DNA of 64,000 nt from Pseudomonas sp. Root562 (GCF_001427125.1 NZ_LMGK01000004.1:118212-182211), one strand, 5' to 3'; shown: positions 8,551-18,402, counted from the stretch's first letter. A program made the numbers and translations. The notes: a model not told the origin generated them from the letters alone.

Positions 8551-10680
8551 TCAGCCGTTGGGCCCTACTGTCGCAACGATGGTCACTTGCTTGTTGTCAG
8601 GGATTTCCTGATAAGCCAACACGTGCAAACCCGGGACTGCCAGCCGGCCAAATCGCGAGAGCATCGCGCGAACCGGACCGGCCACCAGCAGAATCACCGG
8701 TTGACCTTGCATCTCCTGGCGCTGCGCCGCATCGATCAGCGAGCGTTGCAGCTTTTCAGCCATGCTTGGCTCCAGCAGAACGCCCTCTTCCGAGCCTTGT
8801 CCTGCCTTCTGCAGACTATTGAGCAATATTTGTTCCAACCTTGGCTCCAGCGTGATCACTGGCAGCTCGGAGTCAGTGCCTACAATGCTTTGCACGATTG
8901 CGCGGCTAACGCCGACACGCACCGCAGCCACCAGGGCGGCGGTATCTTGACTCTTGGAAGCATTGTTGGCGATGGCTTCGGCAATGCTTCGAATGTCACG
9001 CACCGGCACCTGCTCTGCCAGCAGCGCTTGCAGAACCTTGAGCAGTTGCGACAGCGACAACACACCCGGCACCAATTCTTCGGCCAGTTTCGGCGAGTTT
9101 TTCGCCAGCAACTGCATCAGTTGCTGCACTTCCTCGTGCCCGATCAGCTCACTGGAATGCTTGTACAGAATCTGGTTCAAGTGAGTGGCCACTACTGTAC
9201 TGGCATCGACCACTGTATAGCCAAGGGATTGTGCCTGGGCACGCTGACTGATTTCGATCCAGACCGCTTCCAGACCGAAAGCCGGATCTTTGGCGGTAAT
9301 GCCGTTGAGCGTGCCGTATACCTGCCCCGGGTTGATCGCCAGTTCGCGATCCGGGTAAATCTCGGCCTCGGCCAGGATCACCCCCATCAAGGTCAGGCGG
9401 TAGGCACTTGGTGCCAGGTCGAGGTTGTCGCGGATGTGCACGGTCGGCATCAGGAAGCCCAGGTCCTGGGACAGCTTCTTGCGCACGCCCTTGATCCGCG
9501 CCAGCAATTGACCACCCTGATTGCGGTCCACCAATGGAATCAGGCGGTAGCCGACTTCCAGGCCGATCATGTCGATCGGCGTCACGTCATCCCAGCCAAG
9601 CTCCTTGGTCTCTTGGGCGCGGGCCGGCGATGGCAGCAATTCCTGCTGTCGCTTGACCTCCTGCAACGCCTGGACCTTGACCTGGTTCTGCTTGCGCCAG
9701 AACAGGTAGGCACCACCCGCCGCCAGGGCAGCCATGGTCAGGAAGGAAAAGTGCGGCATGCCGGGCACCAGCCCCATCACCGCCATCAAGCCTGCCGATA
9801 CGGCCAGCGCCTTGGGCGATGCGAACATCTGACGATTGATCTGTTTACCCATGTCTTCCGAACCGGAAGCACGGGTCACCATGATCGCGGCAGCGGTGGA
9901 CAACAACAGTGATGGCAATTGCGCCACCAAACCGTCACCGATGGTCAGCAGTGCGTAAACCTTGCCGGCATCGGCGAAGGTCATGTTGTGCTGGAAGATA
10001 CCGACCGCCATGCCACCGATCAGGTTGATGAACAGAATCAGCAAACCGGCAATGGCGTCACCGCGCACGAATTTGCTGGCACCGTCCATGGAGCCATAGA
10101 ACTCGGCTTCCTGTGCCACTTCCGAACGGCGGGCCTTGGCCTGGTTCTGATCGATCAGGCCGGCGTTGAGGTCGGCGTCGATGGCCATCTGTTTACCGGG
10201 CATGGCATCGAGGGTGAATCGCGCACTCACCTCGGAAATCCGCCCGGCACCCTTGGTTACCACGACGAAGTTGATGATCATCAAGATCGCGAAAACCACG
10301 ATACCGACCACGTAGTTACCGCCGATCACCACCTCACCGAAGGCCTGGATCACCTTACCGGCGGCAGCGTGGCCGTCCTGACCGTGGAGCATCACCACCC
10401 GCGTCGACGCCACGTTCAACGCCAGCCGCAACAGCGTCGCCACCAGCAGAATGGTCGGGAACACGGCAAAATCCAACGGCCGCAGGGCGTAGACGCAAAC
10501 CAGCAGCACGACGATGGACAAGGCAATGTTGAAGGTGAAGAACACGTCCAGCAGAAACGGCGGAATCGGCAACATCATCATTGCCAACATGACCAGCAGC
10601 AACAGCGGCACGCCCAGATTGCCTCGACTGAGGTCTGCCATGTTCGTGCGGGCACTGTTGATTAACTGAGAGCGATCCAC
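8551..10680 (-). CDS. flhA: Flagellar type III export gate protein FlhA
   Basis: FlhA is the nonameric export-gate protein whose cytoplasmic ring sorts chaperone-substrate complexes. It has 709 residues. The N-terminal third contains several hydrophobic helices starting at about residue 24, and the conserved FHIPEP-region loop RISEVSARFTLDAMPGKQM is present. The C-terminal half is the soluble domain ending VATVGPNG. The length is normal for the family. A strong -24/-12 promoter match lies 62 bases upstream. It heads the flhA-flhF-fleN-fliA-che unit. Confidence 0.97.
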   Translation of the reverse strand: MDRSQLINSARTNMADLSRGNLGVPLLLLVMLAMMMLPIPPFLLDVFFTFNIALSIVVLLVCVYALRPLDFAVFPTILLVATLLRLALNVASTRVVMLHGQDGHAAAGKVIQAFGEVVIGGNYVVGIVVFAILMIINFVVVTKGAGRISEVSARFTLDAMPGKQMAIDADLNAGLIDQNQAKARRSEVAQEAEFYGSMDGASKFVRGDAIAGLLILFINLIGGMAVGIFQHNMTFADAGKVYALLTIGDGLVAQLPSLLLSTAAAIMVTRASGSEDMGKQINRQMFASPKALAVSAGLMAVMGLVPGMPHFSFLTMAALAAGGAYLFWRKQNQVKVQALQEVKRQQELLPSPARAQETKELGWDDVTPIDMIGLEVGYRLIPLVDRNQGGQLLARIKGVRKKLSQDLGFLMPTVHIRDNLDLAPSAYRLTLMGVILAEAEIYPDRELAINPGQVYGTLNGITAKDPAFGLEAVWIEISQRAQAQSLGYTVVDASTVVATHLNQILYKHSSELIGHEEVQQLMQLLAKNSPKLAEELVPGVLSLSQLLKVLQALLAEQVPVRDIRSIAEAIANNASKSQDTAALVAAVRVGVSRAIVQSIVGTDSELPVITLEPRLEQILLNSLQKAGQGSEEGVLLEPSMAEKLQRSLIDAAQRQEMQGQPVILLVAGPVRAMLSRFGRLAVPGLHVLAYQEIPDNKQVTIVATVGPNG

Positions 10681-10741
10681 CGGTATTCCCCGTTCCTTTG
10701 AAGCAAACTTTTGACGCCTGAAGCAGGCTCGGGGCGGCTAT

Positions 10742-10757
10742 TGCAAGAAGCCTTCCA
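10742..10757 (-). promoter_or_regulatory. Sigma-54 promoter upstream of flhA
   Basis: The minus strand reads TGGAAGG-CTTC-TTGCA, which has the invariant GG and GC with exactly ten bases between them. Its distance to the flhA ATG (62 bases) is right for an RpoN promoter. FleQ and RpoN are known to control flhA in Pseudomonas. Confidence 0.75.
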
Positions 10758-10820
10758 ACTTTAGCGGGGGGTTGAAATACAGGGTTTTACCGGGGGGGAT
10801 TTGTATCGCATGAACGGGCG

Positions 10821-10888
10821 CTTTCGCGGGCAAGCCTCGCTCCTACGGGTGGATCGATATTTTGTAGGAGCGAGGCTTGCCCGCGAAG
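10821..10888. repeat. REPIN-like inverted repeat between flhA and flhB
   Basis: Two inverted arms of about 26 bases (CTTTCGCGGGCAAGCCTCGC.. and its complement) flank a short spacer. It sits between the flhB stop and the flhA promoter and may act as a transcription boundary. Confidence 0.85.
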
Positions 10889-10910
10889 AGGCCGGAACTG
10901 CCGGCACACA

Positions 10911-12050
10911 TCAGGAATCGCGGCGCAAATCCGGTGGAATCGGCAAATCATCCTTGAGCGGATCCGGGCGCTTGCCCTTGCCTGCGCGGTACTGGCGGAT
11001 CTGATAGACGTAGGCCAGAACCTGGGCGACGGCGAGGTAGAGGCCGCCAGGAATTTCCTGCTCCAGTTCGGTGGAGTAATAAATCGATCGCGCCAGCGCC
11101 GGCGATTCCAGCAACAGAATCTCGTTGGCCGCCGCGATCTCTCTAATTTTCAGGGCCAGGAAGTCGCTGCCCTTGGCGATCAGCATCGGCGCGCCGCTCT
11201 TGTCCGGGTCGTACTTGAGGGCGACGGCGTAGTGGGTCGGGTTGGTGATGACCACATCGGCGTCAGGGATCGCCGCCATCATTCGCCGCTGAGACATTTC
11301 GCGCTGGAGCTGGCGAATGCGCTGTTTCACCTCGGGCCGACCTTCCTGGTCCTTGTGCTCGTCGCGCACTTCCTGCTTGGTCATTTTCAGCTTCTTGATG
11401 CTTTCCCAGAGCTGGATCGGCACGTCCACGGCGGCGATGATGATCAAGCCGCACGCCATCCACAACGTACTCCAGCCGACCACTTGCAAGCTGTGGATGA
11501 TCGCCCGGTCCAACGGTTCATGAGCGATGCGCAACAAGTCGTCGATGTCCGCCGACAACACCACCAGCGCCACGAACAGCACGATGAAAAACTTCGCCAG
11601 GGCTTTGAGCAATTCGGCAATGGCCTTGGCCGAGAACATGCGCTTGAGGCCCGCGCCAGGGTTCATGCGGCTGAACTTGGGCGCCATGGTGCCCGCGGAA
11701 AACAGCCAGCCGCCCAGGGAAATCGGGCCGATCAAAGCAGCCAGCAGCAAAGTGATCATCACTGGCTGAATCGCCAGCAAGGCGATCTGCCCCGAGTGCA
11801 GCAGGTAGGTGCCCATCGAGCGCTGATCCAGCACCACCTCCCGCGACAGGGAAAAGTTCAGGCGCATCAGATCCATCATTTCCTCGGCCAACGCACCACC
11901 GAATATCAGCAATGCGCCCGCACCGGCAAGCATGATCGCCAGGGTGTTAAGTTCCTTGGAACGGGCAATCTCGCCCTTCTCCCGGGCGTCCTTTTTCTTT
12001 TTCTCCGTGGGGTCTTCTGTTTTGTCCTGACCGCTTTCGCTCTCAGCCAT
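10911..12050 (-). CDS. flhB: Flagellar type III export switch protein FlhB
   Basis: FlhB switches export from rod/hook to filament substrates after self-cleavage. The 379-residue product starts with the charged MAESESGQDKTEDPTEKK segment. It has four hydrophobic helices between about residues 34 and 210, then a soluble domain with the autocleavage motif N270-P271-T272-H273. It is the last gene of fliLMNOPQR-flhB, three bases after fliR. A REPIN-like repeat follows its stop. Confidence 0.97.
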   Translation of the reverse strand: MAESESGQDKTEDPTEKKKKDAREKGEIARSKELNTLAIMLAGAGALLIFGGALAEEMMDLMRLNFSLSREVVLDQRSMGTYLLHSGQIALLAIQPVMITLLLAALIGPISLGGWLFSAGTMAPKFSRMNPGAGLKRMFSAKAIAELLKALAKFFIVLFVALVVLSADIDDLLRIAHEPLDRAIIHSLQVVGWSTLWMACGLIIIAAVDVPIQLWESIKKLKMTKQEVRDEHKDQEGRPEVKQRIRQLQREMSQRRMMAAIPDADVVITNPTHYAVALKYDPDKSGAPMLIAKGSDFLALKIREIAAANEILLLESPALARSIYYSTELEQEIPGGLYLAVAQVLAYVYQIRQYRAGKGKRPDPLKDDLPIPPDLRRDS

Positions 12051-12053
12051 GAC

Positions 12054-12839
12054 TCAGCGCGCCTGTGCCAGTTCGCGTAAAAACTGCAGGGCCTCGGTGG
12101 CCAGCGGTTGATACTGATTGATGATGTCCGCCAACCCGACCCAGACGATAAACAGCCCGAGCACCAGGGTCAGCGGGAAGCCGATGGAGAAAATGTTCAG
12201 TTGCGGTGCCGCTCGGGTCATCACGCCGAAGGCAATGTTGACCACCAGCAGCGCAGTGATCGCCGGCAGCACCAGCAACAGCGCCGCACCCAGCACCCAG
12301 CCGAGCTTGCCAGCCAGCTCCCAGTAATGATTGACCGTCAGGCCACTGCCCACCGGCAACGTGGTGAAGCTCTCGGTGAGGACTTCGAACACCACCAGAT
12401 GGCCATTCATCGACAGGAAAATAAGGGTCACCAGCATGGTGAAGAACTGCCCGATGACGGCGACTGAGACACCGTTGGTGGGGTCGACCATCGAAGCGAA
12501 ACCCATGCCCATTTGAATGGAGACGATTTGCCCGGCAATCACAAACGCCTGGAAAAACAACTGCAGCGAAAATCCCAGTACCGCGCCTATGAGGATCTGT
12601 TCGGCAATCAGCAGCAACCCGCTCAAGTCCAGCGCATTGACCGGTGGCATCGGCGGCAGGTTGGGGGCAATGACCACGGTGATGGCGAGGGCGAAATACA
12701 GGCGGATGCGTTTGGGAACCAGAGACGTACCGAATACCGGCATGACCATCAGCAAGGCGCCGACACGAAACAACGGCAACATGAACGTCGCCACCCAGGT
12801 GCTGATCTGGGTGTCCGTCAGTTGCAGTAGCGACGACAT
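12054..12839 (-). CDS. fliR: Flagellar export gate protein FliR
   Basis: FliR forms, with FliP and FliQ, the helical entry pore of the flagellar type III export apparatus. The 261 residues are mostly hydrophobic, with repeated membrane segments and the LFRVGALLMVMPVFG N-terminal region usual in the family. It sits three bases after fliQ and three bases before flhB, which implies tight co-translation. Confidence 0.95.
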   Translation of the reverse strand: MSSLLQLTDTQISTWVATFMLPLFRVGALLMVMPVFGTSLVPKRIRLYFALAITVVIAPNLPPMPPVNALDLSGLLLIAEQILIGAVLGFSLQLFFQAFVIAGQIVSIQMGMGFASMVDPTNGVSVAVIGQFFTMLVTLIFLSMNGHLVVFEVLTESFTTLPVGSGLTVNHYWELAGKLGWVLGAALLLVLPAITALLVVNIAFGVMTRAAPQLNIFSIGFPLTLVLGLFIVWVGLADIINQYQPLATEALQFLRELAQAR

Positions 12840-12842
12840 GGC

Positions 12843-13112
12843 TTAGCCAATGACCTGCGGAATGCTGCCGTACAACTGCAGGATGTACTCCATGAACGTC
12901 TGCACCAGCCATGGGCCGGCGACGATCAGCGTCACCAGCATCACCAGCAGGCGCGGCAGGAAGCTCAAGGTTTGTTCGTTGATCTGGGTAGCCGCCTGGA
13001 ACATTGCCACGACAAGGCCCACCAGCAGACTCGGGATCACCAGCACCGCGACCATCAACGTGGTCAGCCACAACGCCTCACGGAAGATGTCGACCGCAAC
13101 TTCGGGCGTCAT
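12843..13112 (-). CDS. fliQ: Flagellar export gate protein FliQ
   Basis: FliQ is a small subunit of the export pore, present in several copies around FliP. The 89-residue protein is two hydrophobic hairpin helices joined by [17 protein letters not shown], a conserved FliQ stretch. Its ATG overlaps the end of fliP by four bases. Length and motif leave little doubt. Confidence 0.95.
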   Translation of the reverse strand: MTPEVAVDIFREALWLTTLMVAVLVIPSLLVGLVVAMFQAATQINEQTLSFLPRLLVMLVTLIVAGPWLVQTFMEYILQLYGSIPQVIG

Positions 13113-13867
13113 GGCGAAACACCGCCGAAGCTGCTGGCCAAGGTGCCGATGATCAGCGCCCAGCCATCGACCAGAACGAACAGCATGATCTTGAACGGCA
13201 AGGAAATGATCAGCGGCGACAGCATCATCATACCCATGGCCATCAACACACTGGCCACGACGAGGTCGATGATCAGGAACGGGATGAAAATCATGAAGCC
13301 GATCTGGAACGCGGTTTTAAGCTCCGACGTCACGAAGGCCGGTACCAGAATGGTCAGCGGCGCCTGATCCGGCGAGGCTATGTCCGTGCGCTTGGACAAA
13401 CGCATGAACAGCTCCAGGTCACTGGTTCGGGTCTGGGCCAACATGAAGTCCTTGATCGGCACCTGGGCCTTGGCCACCGCATCCTGAGCGCTCATCTTTT
13501 CCGCGAGATACGGCTGCAAGGCGTCCTGGTTCACCCGGTCGAACACCGGTGCCATGATGAACAGCGTCAGGAACAGCGCCATGCCAGTGAGAATCTGGTT
13601 CGACGGTGTCTGCTGCAAGCCAAGGGCCTGGCGCAGGATCGAGAAGACGATGATGATCCGGGTGAAACTGGTCATCAGCATGACGAACGCCGGGATGAAA
13701 CTCAGCGCAGTCATGATCAGCAGGATCTGCAGGCTGACCGAGTACTCCTGAGCGCCTTCGGCGTTGGTGCCCAAGGTGATCGCCGGGATCGACAGCGGAT
13801 CGGCGGCGAACGCCAAAGGTGCGGCCAGCATCAGGGCCAGCGTCAAGACGATGCGCAGCGCACCCAT
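13109..13867 (-). CDS. fliP: Flagellar export gate protein FliP
   Basis: FliP is the main subunit of the export pore in the MS-ring. The 252-residue product has a cleavable-type signal sequence (about 1-22, ending LAFAADP). The conserved region [20 protein letters not shown] follows, then a C-terminal pair of membrane helices. Its ATG overlaps the fliO stop by one base and its end overlaps fliQ by four, typical of the fliOPQR block. Confidence 0.96.
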   Translation of the reverse strand: MGALRIVLTLALMLAAPLAFAADPLSIPAITLGTNAEGAQEYSVSLQILLIMTALSFIPAFVMLMTSFTRIIIVFSILRQALGLQQTPSNQILTGMALFLTLFIMAPVFDRVNQDALQPYLAEKMSAQDAVAKAQVPIKDFMLAQTRTSDLELFMRLSKRTDIASPDQAPLTILVPAFVTSELKTAFQIGFMIFIPFLIIDLVVASVLMAMGMMMLSPLIISLPFKIMLFVLVDGWALIIGTLASSFGGVSP

Positions 13868-14313
13868 TACTTCTTATCCTTCTGATCTTTGCCCAGGATA
13901 TCCAGCAGGCGCTGGGCAAATTCCGGCGTCGTTTTCTCAGTCGTGCTCGGCACCTGCACCGGTTCCTTGAGCACGTGCAATGCGGTAATGCTGCCGGGGC
14001 TCAGGCCGAGCAGAATCTGCTCGTTGCCGACCTGCACCAGCATCAGCCGGTCACGTGGGCCAAGGGCGCGGGAACCGATCAGCTCGATCACCTGGCCCTT
14101 GCCGGCAGGCCCCGCTTGCTGAACCCGACGCAACAGCCAGGCGAGGAAGAAGATCAACCCCAGCACCAGCAGCAGGCCGAACACCAGTTGCGTCAATTGC
14201 CCGGCCACACCGCTGCTCGCTACAGGCGCCGCTGCAGCGGTGGCGGTCGCAACAGGCTCTGCCGCCAGCACGCTCAACGGCAACGCCAGAAGAACCCCGA
14301 GAAGCCTTTTCAC
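13867..14313 (-). CDS. fliO: Flagellar biosynthesis protein FliO
   Basis: FliO is a scaffold that helps assemble the FliP ring. The 148-residue protein has a signal-like N-terminus ([20 protein letters not shown]), one clear membrane helix (about 49-70, [19 protein letters not shown]) and a small cytoplasmic domain with [17 protein letters not shown]. The family is poorly conserved, so the call rests partly on position between fliN and fliP. The stop overlaps the fliP start by one base. Confidence 0.93.
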   Translation of the reverse strand: MKRLLGVLLALPLSVLAAEPVATATAAAAPVASSGVAGQLTQLVFGLLLVLGLIFFLAWLLRRVQQAGPAGKGQVIELIGSRALGPRDRLMLVQVGNEQILLGLSPGSITALHVLKEPVQVPSTTEKTTPEFAQRLLDILGKDQKDKK

Positions 14314-14772
14314 TCAGCGCAGCTTCTTGATGCGTTCGCTTGGGCTGATCACGTCGGTCAGGCGGATGCCGAACTTCTCGTTGACCACGACCACTTCGCC
14401 ATGAGCGATCAGCGTGCCGTTGACCAGTACGTCAAGCGGCTCACCGGCCAGGCGATCGAGCTCGATCACCGAACCCTGGTTAAGTTGCAGCAGGTTGCGA
14501 ATGTTGATGTCGGTGCTGCCCACTTCCATGGAAATCGACACCGGGATATCAAGGATCACGTCCAGGTTCGGCCCTTCCAGGCTCACCGGATCGTTGTTTC
14601 TCGGCACACTGCCGAACTCTTCCATGGGCAGGCGATTGTTGGAGGATCCGGATGCATCGGCCGCCAGCAGCGCGTCGATATCCGCCTGCCCGGCATCACC
14701 GGTTTCTTCCAGGGCCGCAGCCCATTCATCAGCCAGTGCCTGGTCGTCCTGAGTATTCATATCATCAGCCAT
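14314..14772 (-). CDS. fliN: Flagellar motor switch protein FliN
   Basis: FliN builds the lower C-ring and binds CheY-P and the export ATPase complex. The 152-residue product has an acidic N-terminal tail and a C-terminal SpoA domain (about 75-152: VPVSISMEVGSTDINIRNLL .. HGEVVVVNEKFGIRLTDV). I took the ATG at 14772 because a GAGGA is spaced six bases from it. The ATG immediately before it and a frame to 14793 are alternatives. It lies between fliM and fliO. Confidence 0.95.
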   Translation of the reverse strand: MADDMNTQDDQALADEWAAALEETGDAGQADIDALLAADASGSSNNRLPMEEFGSVPRNNDPVSLEGPNLDVILDIPVSISMEVGSTDINIRNLLQLNQGSVIELDRLAGEPLDVLVNGTLIAHGEVVVVNEKFGIRLTDVISPSERIKKLR

Positions 14773-14839
14773 CATTTGTCCTCGGCGGGCCACCTTTGAG
14801 GGGAGGCCGTCAGTTAAAAGCGAATGTGTCAGGCGTCGA

Positions 14840-15808
14840 TCAACGACGCTCGATCGGCTCGATCACTTGCAACGCAAGGTTGCCTTTGTGCGAGCCCATC
14901 TTGACCTTGAAGGCCGGCACGCCGTTGGCGCGCATGATCATGTCTTCCGGCATCTCCACCGGAATGATGTCCCCCGGCTGCATGTGCAGGATGTCGCGCA
15001 GCTTCAACTGGCGGCGAGCAACCGTGGCGCCGATCGGTACGTCGACATCCAGCACGTCCTGACGCAGGGCATTGACCCAGCGTTCGTCCTGATCGTCGAG
15101 ATCCGACTGGAAGCCGGCGTCGAGCATTTCGCGCACCGGCTCGATCATCGAATACGGCATGGTCACGTGCAGGTCGCCGCCACCGCCATCGAGTTCGATG
15201 TGGAAGGTCGACACGACAATCGCTTCGCTCGGGCCGACGATGTTGGCCATGGCCGGGTTCACTTCCGAGTTGATGTACTCGAAGTTGACTTCCATGATCG
15301 CCTGCCAGGCTTCCTTCAAATCGATGAAGGCCTGCTCCAGCACCATGCGCACCACGCGCAGTTCGGTCGGGGTGAATTCACGCCCTTCGATCTTGGCGTG
15401 ACGACCGTCGCCGCCAAAGAAGTTGTCCACCAGCTTGAACACCAGTTTGGCGTCGAGGATGAACAGCGCGGTGCCGCGCAACGGCTTGATCTTGACCAGG
15501 TTGAGACTGGTCGGCACGTACAGCGAGTGCACGTATTCGCCGAACTTCATCACCTGCACGCCACCGACCGCCACGTCTGCCGAACGGCGCAGCATGTTGA
15601 ACATGCTGATGCGCGTGTAGCGGGCGAATCGTTCGTTGATCATTTCCAGGGTCGGCATGCGTCCACGGACGATGCGATCCTGGCTGGTCAGGTCGTAGCT
15701 TTTGACGGTGCCGGGTTCGGCGGCGTTATCGGTCTGTACCAGACCATCGTCCACGCCATGCAACAGCGCGTCGATCTCATCCTGGGACAGCAGGTCCTGC
15801 ACGGCCAT
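14840..15808 (-). CDS. fliM: Flagellar motor switch protein FliM
   Basis: FliM is the C-ring switch subunit that binds CheY-P and reverses rotation. Its 322 residues begin with the CheY-binding peptide (LLSQDEIDALLHGV, residues 5-18). The CheC-like middle domain follows, then a C-terminal SpoA domain (VPIGATVARRQLKLRDILHM). Full family length. It is 9 bases after fliL and followed by fliN. Confidence 0.97.
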   Translation of the reverse strand: MAVQDLLSQDEIDALLHGVDDGLVQTDNAAEPGTVKSYDLTSQDRIVRGRMPTLEMINERFARYTRISMFNMLRRSADVAVGGVQVMKFGEYVHSLYVPTSLNLVKIKPLRGTALFILDAKLVFKLVDNFFGGDGRHAKIEGREFTPTELRVVRMVLEQAFIDLKEAWQAIMEVNFEYINSEVNPAMANIVGPSEAIVVSTFHIELDGGGGDLHVTMPYSMIEPVREMLDAGFQSDLDDQDERWVNALRQDVLDVDVPIGATVARRQLKLRDILHMQPGDIIPVEMPEDMIMRANGVPAFKVKMGSHKGNLALQVIEPIERR

Positions 15809-15817
15809 GTCGTGTTC

Positions 15818-16318
15818 CTACTGCAGTACGAAATTAGTGAAAAGCAACTGTTCGACAACCACTTTGCCGAGCTCTTTCTGCGCCACTTCCTGGACGCTGG
15901 CCGTGGCTTTCTGGCGCAGCATTTCCTGACCGACCGGCGACGCGAGCGTGGCGAAATCCTGCCCGGAAAACAGCATGACCAGGTTGTTGCGGATCACCGG
16001 CATGTGCACTTTGAGCGCTTCCAGATCGGCCTGGTTGCGGCCAAGCATGGTGATGCTCACCTGCATGTAGCGCTGACGGCCGTTCTGGTTGTAATTGGCC
16101 ACAAACGCTGGCGCCATCGGCTCGAATATCGCCGGCTGCTTGCCCAGCGGCGCGGTTTCGACCACGGCGGCAGGCTTGCTCTGGGCGCTGTGCATGAAGT
16201 ACCAGGTCGCCCCCACGGACAAACCGACCGCCAGCAGCAGGGCCAGCACGATCACAATAATCAGCTTGAGTTTGCCTTTGGTTGCGGGGTCTTTTACTGC
16301 TGCGTCGCTCTTCGCCAT
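15818..16318 (-). CDS. fliL: Flagellar basal body-associated protein FliL
   Basis: FliL surrounds the stators and supports motor torque. The 166-residue protein has a short basic N-terminus, one membrane helix (about residues 17-38) and a periplasmic domain that ends hydrophobic (VVEQLLFTNFVLQ), as in the family. It heads the fliLMNOPQR-flhB operon and has a good sigma-54 promoter about 50 bases upstream. Confidence 0.96.
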   Translation of the reverse strand: MAKSDAAVKDPATKGKLKLIIVIVLALLLAVGLSVGATWYFMHSAQSKPAAVVETAPLGKQPAIFEPMAPAFVANYNQNGRQRYMQVSITMLGRNQADLEALKVHMPVIRNNLVMLFSGQDFATLASPVGQEMLRQKATASVQEVAQKELGKVVVEQLLFTNFVLQ

Positions 16319-16368
16319 GCCAATAATCCGTCACTATTCGGGTTTTCACAGTCGCACGGCAAGGCAAG

Positions 16369-16384
16369 AGCAAGTGTTATGCCA
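16369..16384 (-). promoter_or_regulatory. Sigma-54 promoter upstream of fliL
   Basis: The minus strand reads TGGCATA-ACAC-TTGCT. The -24 element matches TGGCA exactly, the -12 element TTGCT is consensus, and GG and GC are ten bases apart. It lies 51 bases before the fliL ATG. Confidence 0.82.
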
Positions 16385-16439
16385 GAAGTGTCGGGAGAGG
16401 GATGGGTGGGGATGTGCGCGTTTTGAAGAACACTGCGCC

Positions 16440-16535
16440 CCCTGTGGGAGCGGGCTTGCCCGCGAAGAGGCCGGAACATTCAACATTGATGCTGACGGTG
16501 CCGACGCCTTCGCGGGCAAGCCCGCTCCCACAGGG
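16440..16535. repeat. REPIN-like inverted repeat between fliL and fliK
   Basis: Two 28-base perfectly complementary arms (CCCTGTGGGAGCGGGCTTGC.. ) are separated by about 40 bases. It separates the fliK stop from the fliL promoter. Confidence 0.88.
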
Positions 16536-16552
16536 TCATAGGTCTGCCGGGA

Positions 16553-17920
16553 TCAGGCGTAATAGTCGACTGCGCTGGAGCCGATAACACTGGTCACCGG
16601 AGCAGCGACTTCAGCAACGGCTGGCGCCACGTCGTCATCCATCGAATCAAGACGACCACCAGTGGTATTGGTCCTGCCACTCTGCGCCTGCTGATTCTGC
16701 CCCTGATCCTGGGAGCCTCGGTTCTGGTCGGAGACGTTGACGTCAACCTGGCCCATGCCCTGCTGGGCAAACATGTCACGCAGGCGATGCATCTGCCCGT
16801 CGAGCGCTTCGCGAACACTCGGGTGCGCGCTCAAGAAGGTAACCTGGGTCTGCTGATCCGGAACCATGTTGACCCGAATGTCGAGACGCCCCAATTCTGC
16901 CGGTTGCAACTGAATGTCCGCTGCCTTGAGATTGGCGCTGGACAGGTACATGACCCGGTTCACCACCTCTTCGGTCCAGCCGTTCTGATGCATGGCAATC
17001 GGTTGATTGACCGGCAAGGCGTTGGCGGTTTTCGGCGTGGCAGCCTGGGTCAACGCCGCCAGACGGTTGGCGAAATCGTCGACTCGGGTATCGCTGCTGG
17101 CCGATTTCAAGTCCTTGAGACCGTCATCGATCAAGCCACTGAAGGCCTTATCGCCACCTTGGCTGGTGCTGTCCTTGTCGGCCTGCACCTCGAGCATACC
17201 GGCCATCCCGGCAGCAAAATTTTGCGCAGCGGTCTGTTCGCCATCGGCCTGGGCCTGGGCGGTAGTCGAAGCCGCTTTCGGCTGCGCCTGACTCGACGCG
17301 GAAACGTGGCCGCTTTGCTCCATCGCCATGCGCAAGGCCGGCAATGCATCGAGAGGATCAGCCTCGGGATCGAATTCGGCATCCGTGACAACAGCCGCCG
17401 ACGCGGCTGTCACAGGAGCAGCAACTGGCGCGCCAAGCGCAGCCTCAACCGGCAATTGAGCGGTATCCACGACCGGCGTCGTCACCGGTGCAGGCGCGAC
17501 CACGGCGGGTTGAACCACCAGCAGCAAGGCAGGATCAAGCGTCGGATCAACAGGTGCGGTTTCGGCGACCGGCGTTTGCGCGGTATCGGTAGCATCGTCG
17601 CTGGCAGCCTGGCCTTCGGTCTGCGCCGGATTATCGGCGGGCAAGGTTTTGCCGCTATCGGCAACCTCCGGTTGCGCGGCGGCAGGTTTGTCGTCAACGA
17701 CGTCTTTCTTGCCAGCGCTGTCCACAGCCTTTTCACGCACCGGTTTGACCGGGCTATCAGCTGTTGCGGCAGGTTTGTTCTGGGCTTGCTTGGCATACAC
17801 CTGAGCGAAGCTTGCAGCCTTGTCCCCGGGCTCAGCGGTCAATGCCGTGGAATTGGCGGACGCCGCTTGAGCCTTGGCCGGCGCGACGGCCTGAAGAAGA
17901 TTATTGGGTGTAACGGGCAT
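16553..17920 (-). CDS. fliK: Flagellar hook-length control protein FliK
   Basis: FliK measures the hook and triggers the export specificity switch through FlhB. The 455-residue product has a long Ala/Pro/Asp-rich, low-complexity N-terminal part that serves as the ruler. The conserved C-terminal domain (about 315-405) contains DIQLQPAELGRLDIRVNM and FLSAHPSVREALDGQ. The C-terminus is Gln-rich. It has its own sigma-54 promoter and is separated from fliL by a REPIN-like repeat. Confidence 0.94.
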   Translation of the reverse strand: MPVTPNNLLQAVAPAKAQAASANSTALTAEPGDKAASFAQVYAKQAQNKPAATADSPVKPVREKAVDSAGKKDVVDDKPAAAQPEVADSGKTLPADNPAQTEGQAASDDATDTAQTPVAETAPVDPTLDPALLLVVQPAVVAPAPVTTPVVDTAQLPVEAALGAPVAAPVTAASAAVVTDAEFDPEADPLDALPALRMAMEQSGHVSASSQAQPKAASTTAQAQADGEQTAAQNFAAGMAGMLEVQADKDSTSQGGDKAFSGLIDDGLKDLKSASSDTRVDDFANRLAALTQAATPKTANALPVNQPIAMHQNGWTEEVVNRVMYLSSANLKAADIQLQPAELGRLDIRVNMVPDQQTQVTFLSAHPSVREALDGQMHRLRDMFAQQGMGQVDVNVSDQNRGSQDQGQNQQAQSGRTNTTGGRLDSMDDDVAPAVAEVAAPVTSVIGSSAVDYYA

Positions 17921-17970
17921 TTAACGGTCTCCGCTGCACTGGGATCGTAGGTACAGTTGGAAGAGTTAAC

Positions 17971-17986
17971 TGCAAGGGTCGCGCCA
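17971..17986 (-). promoter_or_regulatory. Sigma-54 promoter upstream of fliK
   Basis: The minus strand reads TGGCGCG-ACCC-TTGCA, six of seven bases of the -24 box and a consensus -12 box. It lies 51 bases before the fliK ATG, just past the hptB stop. This implies that fliK is transcribed separately from the hsb cassette. Confidence 0.82.
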
Positions 17987-18021
17987 GTTTCGCCAGCAGA
18001 CGACGAAAGGCGCCAAACGAC

Positions 18022-18372
18022 TCAGCTCGCCGCCGGGGAACGCTGTCGTTCAAATTCATAGAGAGGACGAACGATGGCGAACTCGCCATCGATGTCGGTG
18101 ATCAATTGGCCAATTTCGGCAGTCGGGAACGCACTGGCCATCCGCTCAAGCTGACCACACAACTCGGCGAGCCGCACCGCGCCCATGTTGCTGCTGCTGC
18201 CTTTGAAGCTGTGGGCAGCCTCGATCACTTGCGTGGCCGTATCTGCCTGTCGCAACAATTGCAGGCGTACTTCGCAGTCAGCGAGGAAGGTATCGACCAA
18301 CGTCGAAAACCCATCCTCCATGACTTCCCGCAACGCGCTCAGCGCGTCCGGGTCAAGATGTGTGTCAGCCAC
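18022..18372 (-). CDS. hptB: Histidine phosphotransfer protein, HptB-like
   Basis: This 116-residue Hpt protein is expected to relay phosphate from hybrid sensor kinases to the neighbouring response regulator HsbR. The phosphorylated histidine is H54 in AAHSFKGSSSNMGA, within a four-helix Hpt fold. In P. aeruginosa HptB, HsbR and HsbA form a pathway that controls FlgM, swarming and biofilm through the Gac/Rsm system. Here the gene is 30 bases after the hsbR-like gene. The name rests on order and domain types. Confidence 0.88.
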   Translation of the reverse strand: MADTHLDPDALSALREVMEDGFSTLVDTFLADCEVRLQLLRQADTATQVIEAAHSFKGSSSNMGAVRLAELCGQLERMASAFPTAEIGQLITDIDGEFAIVRPLYEFERQRSPAAS

Positions 18373-18402
18373 TTGCTCACTCCTTGATCAAGAATGCGTG
18401 GA